A DNA stretch of 64,000 nucleotides from Levilactobacillus senmaizukei DSM 21775 = NBRC 103853. Lineage in GTDB: Bacteria > Bacillota > Bacilli > Lactobacillales > Lactobacillaceae. The translations under genes were made by a program, and so were the position numbers. Shown here one piece after another: positions 56,108 through 64,000 of the stretch (position 1 is the first letter of the stretch; each line of letters begins with the position of its first letter). The stretch is taken from assembly GCF_001592085.1 (NCBI RefSeq), contig NZ_BCWD01000006.1:48083-112082 (forward strand), written 5' to 3'. Below the pieces are notes generated by a model. It had not been told where the DNA came from. It worked only from the letters and a program-made list of their open reading frames with translations, and did no database searches.

Positions 56108-57085
56108 ATGGAACTTTTTGATAGTCTTAAACAAAAGATTGATGGGAAGGGCAAGTCGATTGTCTTTCCTGAAGGGGAAGATGTCCGGGTTTTAGGTGCC
56201 GCCAGCCGGCTGGCCGATGAAGGACTTATCAAGCCAATTGTCCTGGGAGACATGAGTCAGATTCAAGCAACCGCCTCGGCCAACAACATTGACCTCAGCA
56301 AGTTAAATCTTTTGGACCCAACGATGATTCCTTCAGATGTTCATCAAGACATGTTGGATGCCTTAGTGGAACGGCGCAAGGGGAAGAATACCCCCGAACA
56401 AGCTGCCGAAATGCTGAAAGATCCGAATTACTTAGGGACCATGATGGTCTACATGGATCAAGCCGATGGGATGGTTTCCGGTGCGGTTCATGCAACCGGG
56501 GACACCGTGCGGCCAGCTCTGCAAATCATCAAGACCAAATCTGGTGTCAAGCGAATCAGTGGTGCCTTCATCATGCAAAAGGGTGACGAACGTTATGTCT
56601 TCGCCGACTGTGCCATCAATATTGAATTGGATGCTGCCGGGATGGCTGAAGTGGCCACTGAAAGTGCCGCGACCGCCAAGATCTTTGACATCGATCCCAA
56701 GGTTGCGATGCTGAGCTTCTCCACCAAGGGTTCTGCCAAGGGCGAAATGGTCGACAAGGTTCGTGAAGCCACGGCCCTAGCCAAGGAAGCCGATCCAGAC
56801 TTGCCTGTTGATGGGGAATTGCAATTTGACGCCGCATTTGTGGCTAGTGTTGCAGCGCAAAAGGCCCCAGATTCCAAGGTTGCCGGCCATGCCAATGTCT
56901 TTGTTTTCCCAGAATTACAATCCGGGAATATTGGCTACAAGATTGCCCAACGATTCGGGGGCTTTGAAGCCATTGGACCGATCTTACAAGGGTTGAACAA
57001 GCCCGTCTCCGACCTTTCTCGTGGGTGCAACGAGGAAGATGTCTACAAGGTTGCCATCATTACGGCTGCCCAATCGTTGAACTAA
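56108..57085 (+). CDS. pta: Phosphate acetyltransferase
   Basis: Pta interconverts acetyl-CoA and acetyl phosphate, in the acetate branch that yields ATP with AckA. The 325 residues include KSIVFPEGEDVRVL, MMVYMDQADGMVSGAVHATG, MLSFSTKGSAKG, and the C-terminal VSDLSRGCNEEDVY. TGGAGGTC precedes the ATG. The gene ends in a weak hairpin. Confidence 0.96.
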   Translation: MELFDSLKQKIDGKGKSIVFPEGEDVRVLGAASRLADEGLIKPIVLGDMSQIQATASANNIDLSKLNLLDPTMIPSDVHQDMLDALVERRKGKNTPEQAAEMLKDPNYLGTMMVYMDQADGMVSGAVHATGDTVRPALQIIKTKSGVKRISGAFIMQKGDERYVFADCAINIELDAAGMAEVATESAATAKIFDIDPKVAMLSFSTKGSAKGEMVDKVREATALAKEADPDLPVDGELQFDAAFVASVAAQKAPDSKVAGHANVFVFPELQSGNIGYKIAQRFGGFEAIGPILQGLNKPVSDLSRGCNEEDVYKVAIITAAQSLN

Positions 57086-57108
57086 TTTAAGTGAACTAAT
57101 CCACAGGA

Positions 57109-57146
57109 TACCCGGATTGCTATTTATTAGCAGTGCGGGTATTATT
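57109..57146 (+). terminator. pta terminator (weak)
   Basis: ATACCCG pairs with CGGGTAT, with an inner TTGC/GCAG helix, followed by TATTTATG rather than a clean T run. Confidence 0.5.
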
Positions 57147-57184
57147 TATGAAGCAAACAAAAACGATTAAAGAAGGTTAACTAA

Positions 57185-57652
57185 ATGTATACAGTCACAG
57201 TCACAAGTCCCGAACAGACCATGGCGCTGGGTCAGCGGTTAGCCAATGGCCTCCAGGCACAAGATGTTATTTTGCTCGATGGGGACCTGGGTGCCGGCAA
57301 GACCACGTTTACCAAAGGCCTAGCAGTTGGATTAGGGATTACGCGCAACGTTAAGAGTCCGACGTTTACCATCATTCGTGAATATCAGGGCGGCCGTTTG
57401 CCTCTCTACCACATGGACGTTTACCGGTTGGAAGACGGTAGTGGGGATGAGTTGGGCTTAGACGAATACTTTAATGGCGACGGGGTCAACGTCGTTGAAT
57501 GGTCCAAGTTTATTGCCGACGAACTCCCAGCGAATTATCTGCGGATTGTCTTCAAGCGCGATGACGAAGCCAGCGAAATGCAACGTACTTTGAGCTTTGA
57601 ACCGGTTGGGGAACACTTTACGGAGCTGGTTCGGCACCTGGAGGATGACTAG
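57185..57652 (+). CDS. tsaE: tRNA threonylcarbamoyladenosine ATPase TsaE
   Basis: TsaE is the ATPase partner of TsaB/TsaD in making t6A37 of tRNAs. The 155 residues have Walker A GDLGAGKT (33-40), SPTFTIIREYQG, and YHMDVYRLED. AGAAGG precedes the ATG. The next gene follows at once and may be coupled. tsaB and tsaD are not in this window. Confidence 0.94.
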   Translation: MYTVTVTSPEQTMALGQRLANGLQAQDVILLDGDLGAGKTTFTKGLAVGLGITRNVKSPTFTIIREYQGGRLPLYHMDVYRLEDGSGDELGLDEYFNGDGVNVVEWSKFIADELPANYLRIVFKRDDEASEMQRTLSFEPVGEHFTELVRHLEDD

Positions 57653-57654
57653 TC

Positions 57655-58176
57655 ATGAGTGAAGAAGTTGCCATTCGTTTACCAGAAGCGACCGAGTCTG
57701 CGGCCTTATTGACGTTGCTGGAACAGCTTCAAGGTGAGAGTGATACCTTTGTCCTGGCGGATGCGGCCGACCGCATGACGGCGGCGCAAGAGGCCGAACA
57801 GCTGCGACAGATTCAGCATAGTTCACGGCACCTGTTGCTGGTGGCCAGTCTGGGTCGTGAATTGCTTGGGGTTTGCTCGATTTCACCGACCACGCAGGGT
57901 CACGTGGGGGAGCTCGGCGTGGCCGTACTTCAAAACTATTGGCACCAGGGAATTGGTACCGCGTTGGTCGATGAGGCCCTCTACTGGGCAGAGACCGCCA
58001 GCAGTCTGGACGCCGTTGGGTTAACGGTCCAGACGAGAAATGTGGCGGCAGTTAAATTATATGAAAAGTTGGGTTTTGAGCGGACGGATATGCCCACGGA
58101 GACAGTGACCACGGCTGAGGGCGAGCAAGTTACGGCCGTCCAAATGGTATTTCCCATTCAACCAGCATCTGACTAG
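57655..58176 (+). CDS. GNAT family N-acetyltransferase
   Basis: The 173 residues show the GNAT fold: ELLGVCSISP then HVGELGVAVLQNYWHQGIGT with the acetyl-CoA loop QGIGTAL, and NVAAVKLYEKLGFERTD in the C-terminal part. Substrate is unknown. GGAGG inside the tsaE end is 10 bases before the ATG. tsaE often sits near rimI-type GNAT genes, but this protein is too generic to call RimI. Confidence 0.85.
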   Translation: MSEEVAIRLPEATESAALLTLLEQLQGESDTFVLADAADRMTAAQEAEQLRQIQHSSRHLLLVASLGRELLGVCSISPTTQGHVGELGVAVLQNYWHQGIGTALVDEALYWAETASSLDAVGLTVQTRNVAAVKLYEKLGFERTDMPTETVTTAEGEQVTAVQMVFPIQPASD

Positions 58177-58181
58177 TTAAC

Positions 58182-58214
58182 GGCAGGACCTCTGACGAGG
58201 AGCCTGTTTTTTTT
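58182..58214 (+). terminator. tsaE-GNAT terminator
   Basis: CAGG and CCTC pair with GAGG and CCTG with small bulges, followed by T8. Confidence 0.7.
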
Positions 58215-58237
58215 GAAATAGTCCAGTCATTAACAAC

Positions 58238-58251
58238 TGAAAGCGGTATCA
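58238..58251. promoter_or_regulatory. cre site (CcpA operator)
   Basis: TGAAAGCGGTATCA matches every position of the cre consensus TGWAANCGNTNWCA. It lies 35 bases before the aldo/keto reductase start and would overlap a TATCAT -10, so CcpA probably represses the gene in rich carbon. Confidence 0.75.
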
Positions 58252-58285
58252 TTAGAAGGTGAGATTACCACGAGGAGGCTTTTAT

Positions 58286-59302
58286 ATGTATCAAGCAAAC
58301 CGAACTCGGTACGATGAGATGGTCTATAATCGGGTTGGCAATAGCGGCCTCAAGTTATCGGCGATTGGTTTGGGGTTATGGAATAATTTTGGGAGCGTTG
58401 ACCCACTAGAGCGGCAGCGTGCCATTATTCACCAAGCCTTTGACCTGGGGATTACCTATTTCGATTTAGCGAATAATTATGGACCGGTTCCCGGCAGTGC
58501 TGAAGCAAATTTTGGTCGGATCCTGGCCAGCGACCTGCGACCATACCGGGATGAGTTGGTCATTGCCAGTAAGGCGGGCTATTTGATGTGGCCCGGTCCT
58601 TACGGCAATTGGGGTTCTCGCAAGAGTCTAATTGCGAGTGCCGACCAAAGCTTGCGGCGGACTGGATTGGATTACTTTGATATTTTCTATAGTCATCGAG
58701 CCGACCCCGAAACGGATCCGGAAGAAACTGCGACGGCCCTGGACCAATTGGTGCGGTCGGGCAAGACCTTGTATGTGGGGCTTTCGAATTATAGTGGGGA
58801 ACAAGTTAGAGCAATGTCCGCAATCTTTAAAGACCTTCACACCCCGTTCATCATTGATCAACCACGGTATAATCTGTTGAATCGGCAGATTGAGACGGAT
58901 GTGTTACCCGTACTGACTGATGAACGCAAGGCGGCAGTCAGTTTTAGTTCACTCTGCCAGGGCTTGTTAACGGACAAGTATCTCCACGGGATTCCCGCCA
59001 ATTCGCGGGCCGAGAAGGGAACGATTCCCTTCTTGCATCCCGCGCAAGTTGAGCAGACGTTGAACACGGTCAAGGCGCTTAATGCAGTTGCGGCGGACCG
59101 GGGCCAGAGCTTGGCACAGATGGCCTTGGCGTGGAATCTTCGACAACCAGCTATTGCCAGTGTACTCATCGGCGCCAGCCGCCCGGAGCAAGTGGTCAAT
59201 AATGTTCAGGCGCTCCAACACCTCAATTTCACGTCCACCGAATTACGACGTATTGACGACATCTTAGCGGCGCAACCGGCCATTGATTGGCAAGCTAAGT
59301 AA
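58286..59302 (+). CDS. Aldo/keto reductase (YghZ-like, AKR14)
   Basis: The 338-residue NADPH-dependent reductase resembles E. coli YghZ (L-glyceraldehyde-3-phosphate reductase). The AKR tetrad is visible: D in FDLANNYG with its Y, K in VIASKAGYL, H in YSHRADP. The late IGASRPEQVVNNVQAL binds the cofactor. GAGGAGG before the ATG at 58286 decides the start. A cre box precedes it. Substrate is uncertain; detoxifying methylglyoxal or related aldehydes is possible. Confidence 0.85.
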   Translation: MYQANRTRYDEMVYNRVGNSGLKLSAIGLGLWNNFGSVDPLERQRAIIHQAFDLGITYFDLANNYGPVPGSAEANFGRILASDLRPYRDELVIASKAGYLMWPGPYGNWGSRKSLIASADQSLRRTGLDYFDIFYSHRADPETDPEETATALDQLVRSGKTLYVGLSNYSGEQVRAMSAIFKDLHTPFIIDQPRYNLLNRQIETDVLPVLTDERKAAVSFSSLCQGLLTDKYLHGIPANSRAEKGTIPFLHPAQVEQTLNTVKALNAVAADRGQSLAQMALAWNLRQPAIASVLIGASRPEQVVNNVQALQHLNFTSTELRRIDDILAAQPAIDWQAK

Positions 59303-59350
59303 AAAGGAACTGCCGTTTACAGCCCGTTTTGCCTTGCCAGAATGGCATAA

Positions 59351-59384
59351 AAATAGAGCCTGGGACCTAACCCAGGCTCTATTT
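59351..59384. terminator. Bidirectional terminator between the aldo/keto reductase and exonuclease genes
   Basis: AAATAGAGCCTGGG pairs perfectly with CCCAGGCTCTATTT around 6 bases. It contains the CCTGGGAC motif seen also in the phoR terminator. Confidence 0.92.
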
Positions 59385-59386
59385 GG

Positions 59387-59923
59387 CTAAGCATTTATGG
59401 TCACGAATTTCTTGAGCGGCTGAGTGCCAAAGTGGTTGGCTTCATACAATAGAATATTGGCACAGGCTAGACTATCATCGAGAGCATTGTGATGATGGTG
59501 CAGGTCAATGTTAAGTTCATCACACACCGTGTTCAGCTTATGGTTGGGAAATTCGGGGAAGAACTTGCGACTGGTCTTGACGGTGTCGAGGGTTAAGTAC
59601 CGTGCCGTTGGCAGTTGATAGTGTTCCAAGCTACTCCGCAAGACCCCATTATCGAACGGGGCATTATGGGCGACGACTAAGCGTTCACGCTGGAAGAGGG
59701 GGGCTACGTGGTCCCAGACCTCAGGGAAAGTCGGCGCATTGGCCACGTCGGCCTCGTGAATGCCGTGAATCTGGACGTTACGCCAGAAGAAGTCTGTGTC
59801 GGGTTTGATCAATGAATAGAATTCATCAACAACTTGGCTGTTGCGGACGATGGTTAGGGCCAAGGAACAGGCACTATACCGCTTGCCATTCGCGGTTTCA
59901 AAGTCCATTGCAACAAAGTTCAT
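59387..59923 (-). CDS. DnaQ-like 3'-5' exonuclease (DEDDh)
   Basis: The 178 residues show the DEDDh exonuclease core: Exo I MDFETANGKRYSACSLA (D7, E9), Exo II VVAHNAPFDNGVL, and Exo III HHHNALDDSLACANIL with the final H/D. It has no polymerase or BRCT part and no polC is near, so it is probably a stand-alone trimming nuclease. GAAAGGAGG precedes the ATG. It lies in a leftward pair with exoA. Confidence 0.9.
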   Translation of the reverse strand: MNFVAMDFETANGKRYSACSLALTIVRNSQVVDEFYSLIKPDTDFFWRNVQIHGIHEADVANAPTFPEVWDHVAPLFQRERLVVAHNAPFDNGVLRSSLEHYQLPTARYLTLDTVKTSRKFFPEFPNHKLNTVCDELNIDLHHHHNALDDSLACANILLYEANHFGTQPLKKFVTINA

Positions 59924-59944
59924 GGCTGTCGCCTCCTTTCTAAG

Positions 59945-60712
59945 TTAAACGGTTAGGCCAGAAACGTTGAGTTCCACCGGACAGTGGTCGGAGCCCATGA
60001 CCTGGTCCAAAATTTCGGCGGTTTGTAATTGATCTACGAGCCGATTACTGGTGATAAAGTAGTCAATGCGCCAACCCGCGTTGTTGTCACGAGCGTGGAA
60101 CCGATAGCTCCACCAGGAGTAGCGGGCGGTCACGTCGGGATTGAAATAACGGAAGGTGTCCGTAAAGCCCGCCGCTAGTAAGTGGCTGAATTTTTTTCGT
60201 TCATCGTCGGTAAAGCCGGCGTTATGATGATTGGATTTGGGATTTTTCAGATCGATTTCAGTGTGGGCGACGTTGAGGTCGCCGCAGAAGATAATCGGCT
60301 TCTTGGCGTCGAGTGATTGGATGAAGTCGAGGAAGGCGGCTTCCCAGCCCATGCGGAAGTCGAGTCGCTTAAGCCCGCTGCCCGAGTTAGGGGTGTAACA
60401 GGTGAGTACGTAAAAATCAGGGTATTCCAACGTGATAGTCCGGCCCTCGTGGTCGAAATCCGGGGCATTGATGCCGTAGATCACGTTGAGTGGCTTGTGT
60501 TTGGTAAATAGTGCCGTACCGGAATAACCCTTACGCTCAGCATAGTTCCAATACTGATAGTACCCAGGCAGATCGAGATCGATTTGGCCTTCCTGCAACT
60601 TCGTTTCTTGAATGCCAAAGAAATCGGCATCGAGCTCCTGAAAGGTTGCGACAAAGTCCTTTTTCACAATGGCCCGTAAGCCATTGACGTTCCAAGAAAT
60701 AAATTTCATCAT
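59945..60712 (-). CDS. exoA: Exodeoxyribonuclease III / AP endonuclease
   Basis: ExoA/XthA cleaves abasic sites and trims 3' blocks in base excision repair, so it acts after Ung. The 255 residues include SWNVNGLRA, FGIQETKLQ, LTCYTPNSG, FCGDLNVAH and GSDHCPVEL. GGAGGTGTC precedes ATGATG; the second ATG at 60709 has better spacing and may be the real start. It is followed by the exonuclease gene (21 bases), so both could be co-transcribed. Confidence 0.95.
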   Translation of the reverse strand: MMKFISWNVNGLRAIVKKDFVATFQELDADFFGIQETKLQEGQIDLDLPGYYQYWNYAERKGYSGTALFTKHKPLNVIYGINAPDFDHEGRTITLEYPDFYVLTCYTPNSGSGLKRLDFRMGWEAAFLDFIQSLDAKKPIIFCGDLNVAHTEIDLKNPKSNHHNAGFTDDERKKFSHLLAAGFTDTFRYFNPDVTARYSWWSYRFHARDNNAGWRIDYFITSNRLVDQLQTAEILDQVMGSDHCPVELNVSGLTV

Positions 60713-60735
60713 GACACCTCCAACAAACTATTTTC

Positions 60736-60744
60736 AGTATACCA
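60736..60744 (-). promoter_or_regulatory. exoA extended -10 promoter
   Basis: On the minus strand TGGTATACT gives TGn plus TATACT (60741-60736), about 24 bases before the start. Confidence 0.5.
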
Positions 60745-60800
60745 GAAATATTAGAATTTATTGTAAATAGTGCGTTCAACCTCGGTGATGGCCTGATTCA

Positions 60801-60809
60801 TGGTAAAAT
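60801..60809 (+). promoter_or_regulatory. murB extended -10 promoter
   Basis: TGGTAAAAT gives TGn plus TAAAAT (60804-60809); no clear -35 is seen. Confidence 0.45.
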
Positions 60810-60888
60810 AAGTAATGACTTTAAAAATTGTTTGGTGACGATTCAAGACCCAGCAATTAATTTTTGTGGAACGAAGGGAACTTTAAAA

Positions 60889-61794
60889 ATGATGGAAGAT
60901 ATCGCAACGGCGTTTCCCGCCGTCACTATTTTGCGGCATGAGCCACTGGCACATTATACTCACACGAAAACCGGGGGACCAGCGGACTACTTAGCCTTTC
61001 CAACCAACATTCAAGAAACCAAATCCTTATTGGCCTATGCCAAGCAATCCGACCTACCCGTCACAGTGGTGGGCAACGCCAGCAACTTAATTGTTCGCGA
61101 TGGCGGGATTCGTGGCCTGGTGATGATTTTAACGAAAATGAATACGATTACGACCGATGGTAATCGGGTTACGGCGGCCGCCGGTGCCGCGCTGATCAAG
61201 GCCACACAGGTCGCTCAAGCCCACGCCCTTACTGGTGTTGAGTTTGCTGCTGGCATTCCCGGGAGTGTTGGCGGCGCCATCTTCATGAACGCCGGAGCGT
61301 ATGGCGGTGAAATCAAAGACGTCGTGGTTGCCGCGGAGATTTTAACCCCCGAGGGTGAGATTCGGACGCTGGATCACGATGAACTGGATTTTGGCTACCG
61401 TCACAGTTCGATTCAGGACTACCACGACATTGTTCTGACGGCAACTTTTGACCTTAAGCCGGGAGATGCCGAGGCCATTCAGGCCCAGATGGATGAGTTG
61501 AATGCTCGGCGAGCTGCCAAGCAACCCTTGGACCTGCCATCTTGTGGAAGTGTTTTCAAGCGCCCCGAGGGCCATTATACCGGACAGCTGATTCAGGAGG
61601 CCGGTCTGCAAGGCTATCAAATGGGCGGCGCGCAGGTATCGATGAAACATGCGGGGTTTATCGTAAACATCGACCACGCGACGGCAACCGATTACCTGGA
61701 CCTGATTGGCCATATCCAAGCGGTTATTTGGAAAGAAGATGCCGTGAAGTTGGAAACAGAAGTTAGAATTATTGGTGAAGCACCAACCAAATAA
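60889..61794 (+). CDS. murB: UDP-N-acetylenolpyruvoylglucosamine reductase
   Basis: MurB reduces UDP-GlcNAc-enolpyruvate to UDP-MurNAc in peptidoglycan synthesis. The 301 residues have FAD-binding [28 protein letters not shown] and [20 protein letters not shown], and the active site [17 protein letters not shown], a type II MurB. GAAGGGAA lies 8 bases before the ATG at 60889; a longer frame upstream is rejected. Confidence 0.95.
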   Translation: MMEDIATAFPAVTILRHEPLAHYTHTKTGGPADYLAFPTNIQETKSLLAYAKQSDLPVTVVGNASNLIVRDGGIRGLVMILTKMNTITTDGNRVTAAAGAALIKATQVAQAHALTGVEFAAGIPGSVGGAIFMNAGAYGGEIKDVVVAAEILTPEGEIRTLDHDELDFGYRHSSIQDYHDIVLTATFDLKPGDAEAIQAQMDELNARRAAKQPLDLPSCGSVFKRPEGHYTGQLIQEAGLQGYQMGGAQVSMKHAGFIVNIDHATATDYLDLIGHIQAVIWKEDAVKLETEVRIIGEAPTK

Positions 61795-61817
61795 CCTAGG
61801 AAAAGGGGGGACCTTAT

Positions 61818-63950
61818 TTGCCTATAATTGAAGCAGTGATCTTGTTGATCGTGTTAGTTTTATTGTCTAATATTATCAGTCACTACCTCACGTTTATTCC
61901 CGTCAGTCTGATTCAAATCGGCCTGGGCTTGTTAGTGGCTCTGATCTGGCATTTTGAGATTTCATTGGAGACTGATTGGTTCTTGCTCTTATTTATTGCT
62001 CCATTACTATATAACGATGGTCGACGATTTCCCAGGCGTGAACTCTGGCGCTTACGGGGGCCGATCTTTGCCAATGCCATCTGGTTAGTCTTTCTGACCA
62101 CGATCTTAGGCGGATTTCTCATCTATAAATTAATTCCACAAATGCCATTGACGGTGGCATTTGCGTTAGCAGCGATTTTGTCGCCGACCGATCCAGTGGC
62201 CGTGCAATCGATCTCTAAACAGGCTAAGTTACCGGCCAGTCTGATGCATCTGGTGAGTGGTGAAAGTCTAATCAACGATGCCAGTGGCCTGATTGCCTTT
62301 AAATATGCCATTGCGGCGACGGTAACCGGGGCATTTTCCTTGGGAACGGCAACGGGCGACTTCATTTACATCAGTATCGTTGGTTTCCTGTCCGGGTTAC
62401 TTTTCATGACCGCTATTCAATTAATCATGGATCTCTTGCGGCGCCAAGGGATTGACGACGTAATCTTTAATACGGTCTTACAAATTGCCACACCGTTTGT
62501 GGTCTACTTAGTGACGGAAGAAGTTACCCATGCTTCCGGGGTTATTGCGGTTGTGACCGCGGGAGTGCTGTATCACGCTCGGGAAAATCGCGTGGTGGAG
62601 GATTCACCAGAGTTGAAGCTCGTTACTGAAAAGGTGTGGGATATTATTATCTACTCCTTGAATGGGGTGGTGTTTGTGATCCTAGGCATTGAGTTGCCGG
62701 TGGCCACCTCACAGGTTATCAAGGGCGGCCAGTTTAACACTTGGCAAGCGATGTTCTTTGCCTTCATTACCTGGGTCATTATTGTGGCGATTCGAACGGT
62801 TTGGACCTATGGGTATGTGCTCTATGAACGGCTCAATAAGAAGACACCCAGTGAACGACCTGGAATTCGAATGTCGTTATTATCGGGCTTGTCCGGTGTT
62901 CGAGGGGCCGTAACGATGGCCGGGGTTTTATCAGTACCACTGACCATTGCTTCTGGCGGTGGTTTTCCAACCCGCGCGCTCATGTTGTTTGTTGCGTCGG
63001 GAGTCATTATTATCAGTTTGGTCGCCGCTACCATTACGTTGCCACTGATTTCGACTAGCAAACAACCCTTGCAAACGCGGGCTAGTGCGAGTGACGAGGG
63101 TGCTAATGACATTGATTTGGACGTTGATGGTGAAGAGATTCCTGCCGATCCGGTGCGCCAAATTAGTGAGGACGAAGCGCGGGCTTACATCATGCGTTTA
63201 GCAATTTCAAAAATTGAAGAGTTACGCCGACCCAATAATCAGCGGGCAGCCTATGACTTAATTTTAGATTATCAATTCATTATTCGGCGACTAGAGATGA
63301 ATTATCGGGCGGATCAAGCGATGCAAAAGGTATTGGACGATGAACTTCGTCTCCAAGAGATTACCCTAGCCGGTGAACGTGCCTCGCTGAAGGAGTTACG
63401 CAAGGGCGAAAAGATTACGCAGACCAGTTATGTGGGAGCGTTACGGCGAATTGAAACGTTGGAGAATCGGCTAACGCAGGCTCAGGGGCATTCGATGCCG
63501 GGGATGCTCCGTTACTGGCGAGTCTTCTTCAAGCATATGTTCCGAAACGTGGCCTACTGGCTACATTCGGAGAACACCGATCGGTTACATGCCGAGAATA
63601 ATTTGATTGAACGGGAGACGGCGAAGGCCGCCATTCAGTCGTTATCTCAGTATCTGGCCAGTTCCGATGTGGATGAGACGCAGTTCGATAATCAAGCGGT
63701 TTATCATTTGCTGGTCCGCTACCGGAATCAAATCGAACGGGCCAAGGCAGAAACGGCCCCGAACCACGAGGAAGAATACCAACATCAGATAAATAAATTG
63801 CGAGTTCGTGCCCTAGGTGCCGAGCGAGCAGGGATTCAATCGCTGTTGGAAGCCGGTAATATTACCTGGACCATGGCGACGCACCTTCGGCAATACGTCA
63901 ACTATTCTGAAAATGTGTTGGTGATGTCATTGAACAATGAAGAAAGTTAG
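61818..63950 (+). CDS. Na+/H+ antiporter, CPA1 (NhaP/YjcE-like) family
   Basis: The 710-residue protein has about 12 hydrophobic helices up to residue 415, with CPA1 motifs LSPTDPVAVQSI, SGESLINDASGLIAFK and SGVRGAVTMAGVLSVP. A long cytoplasmic part (about 430-710) is helical and charged and may regulate transport. It likely exports Na+ or other cations. Start is TTG at 61818 after AAAAGGGGGG. It lies 23 bases after murB and may be read through from it. Confidence 0.87.
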   Translation: MPIIEAVILLIVLVLLSNIISHYLTFIPVSLIQIGLGLLVALIWHFEISLETDWFLLLFIAPLLYNDGRRFPRRELWRLRGPIFANAIWLVFLTTILGGFLIYKLIPQMPLTVAFALAAILSPTDPVAVQSISKQAKLPASLMHLVSGESLINDASGLIAFKYAIAATVTGAFSLGTATGDFIYISIVGFLSGLLFMTAIQLIMDLLRRQGIDDVIFNTVLQIATPFVVYLVTEEVTHASGVIAVVTAGVLYHARENRVVEDSPELKLVTEKVWDIIIYSLNGVVFVILGIELPVATSQVIKGGQFNTWQAMFFAFITWVIIVAIRTVWTYGYVLYERLNKKTPSERPGIRMSLLSGLSGVRGAVTMAGVLSVPLTIASGGGFPTRALMLFVASGVIIISLVAATITLPLISTSKQPLQTRASASDEGANDIDLDVDGEEIPADPVRQISEDEARAYIMRLAISKIEELRRPNNQRAAYDLILDYQFIIRRLEMNYRADQAMQKVLDDELRLQEITLAGERASLKELRKGEKITQTSYVGALRRIETLENRLTQAQGHSMPGMLRYWRVFFKHMFRNVAYWLHSENTDRLHAENNLIERETAKAAIQSLSQYLASSDVDETQFDNQAVYHLLVRYRNQIERAKAETAPNHEEEYQHQINKLRVRALGAERAGIQSLLEAGNITWTMATHLRQYVNYSENVLVMSLNNEES

Positions 63951-63963
63951 TTTGTGGCAAATA

Positions 63964-64000
63964 AAATGAGCGCGGAAATTATTCCGCGCTCATTTTTTAT
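63964..64000 (+). terminator. Terminator of the antiporter gene
   Basis: ATGAGCGCGGAA pairs perfectly with TTCCGCGCTCAT around ATTA, followed by T6; it runs to the window edge. Confidence 0.92.

Overview
The window is a chromosomal backbone segment from a low-to-mid GC Gram-positive bacterium of the family Lactobacillaceae. This rests on the gene order, AGGAGG-type ribosome binding sites, frequent TTG/GTG starts, an LPQTNE sorting signal, and tandem surface proteins with BspA-type repeats, a MucBP-like domain and a DUF5776-like tail. A Levilactobacillus-like species is my best guess, by inference only. The gene order follows a conserved Bacillota core (tagO, comF, hpf, secA, prfB, pst, hprK-lgt, trxB, uvrBA, rapZ-yvcK-whiA, clpP, cggR-gap-pgk-tpiA-eno, secG-est-rnr-smpB). 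There is no phage, insertion sequence, plasmid gene or CRISPR array.

Layout. 1-2.8 kb: an lrgA-type holin-like gene and a cut-off downstream gene, then tagO (teichoic acid priming) and yigZ. 2.9-9.3 kb: comFA-comFC (DNA uptake), hpf (ribosome hibernation) with a hairpin-rich leader, secA, and prfB with its +1 programmed frameshift. 9.5-18 kb: a MinJ-like PDZ membrane protein co-transcribed with phoP-phoR, then the phosphate operon pstS-pstC-pstA-pstB1-pstB2-phoU behind an 11-bp-spaced PhoP box array. 18-24.9 kb: pspC-yvlD, hprK-lgt-gpsA-galU, trxB, and a yfbR/GNAT pair. 25-30.6 kb: uvrB-uvrA under a LexA-type operator, and a DUF308 membrane gene. 30.8-36.3 kb: rapZ-yvcK-whiA, a small membrane gene where Bacillus has crh, clpP with a CtsR operator, and a LytTR regulator with a LiaF-like membrane protein.

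36.3-43.3 kb: two identical tRNA-Arg(CCG) genes flank an inverted ECF transporter S-component gene, followed by the lower-glycolysis cluster cggR-gap-pgk-tpiA-eno. 43.3-46.4 kb: a small membrane gene, a sortase-anchored surface protein, and a ClC transporter. 46.5-50.5 kb: secG-est-rnr-smpB. 50.6-55.2 kb is the most accessory part: an unrecognised 53-codon ORF, two tandem BspA/MucBP/DUF5776-like surface proteins and a LURP-one protein. 55.3-64 kb: ung, pta, tsaE-GNAT, a cre-linked aldo/keto reductase, a DnaQ-like exonuclease, exoA, murB and an NhaP-type antiporter.

Together the genes cover envelope building, phosphate sensing and uptake, carbon-control signalling (HprK, CcpA-type cre, CggR), DNA repair and glycolysis. 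No wholly new system is obvious. The best leads are the tandem surface paralogs whose basic tails swap lysine for arginine at constant count, the LytTR operator-like repeats, the small ORF with a CodY-like box, and the unusual tails and anchors (rnr, pstS).
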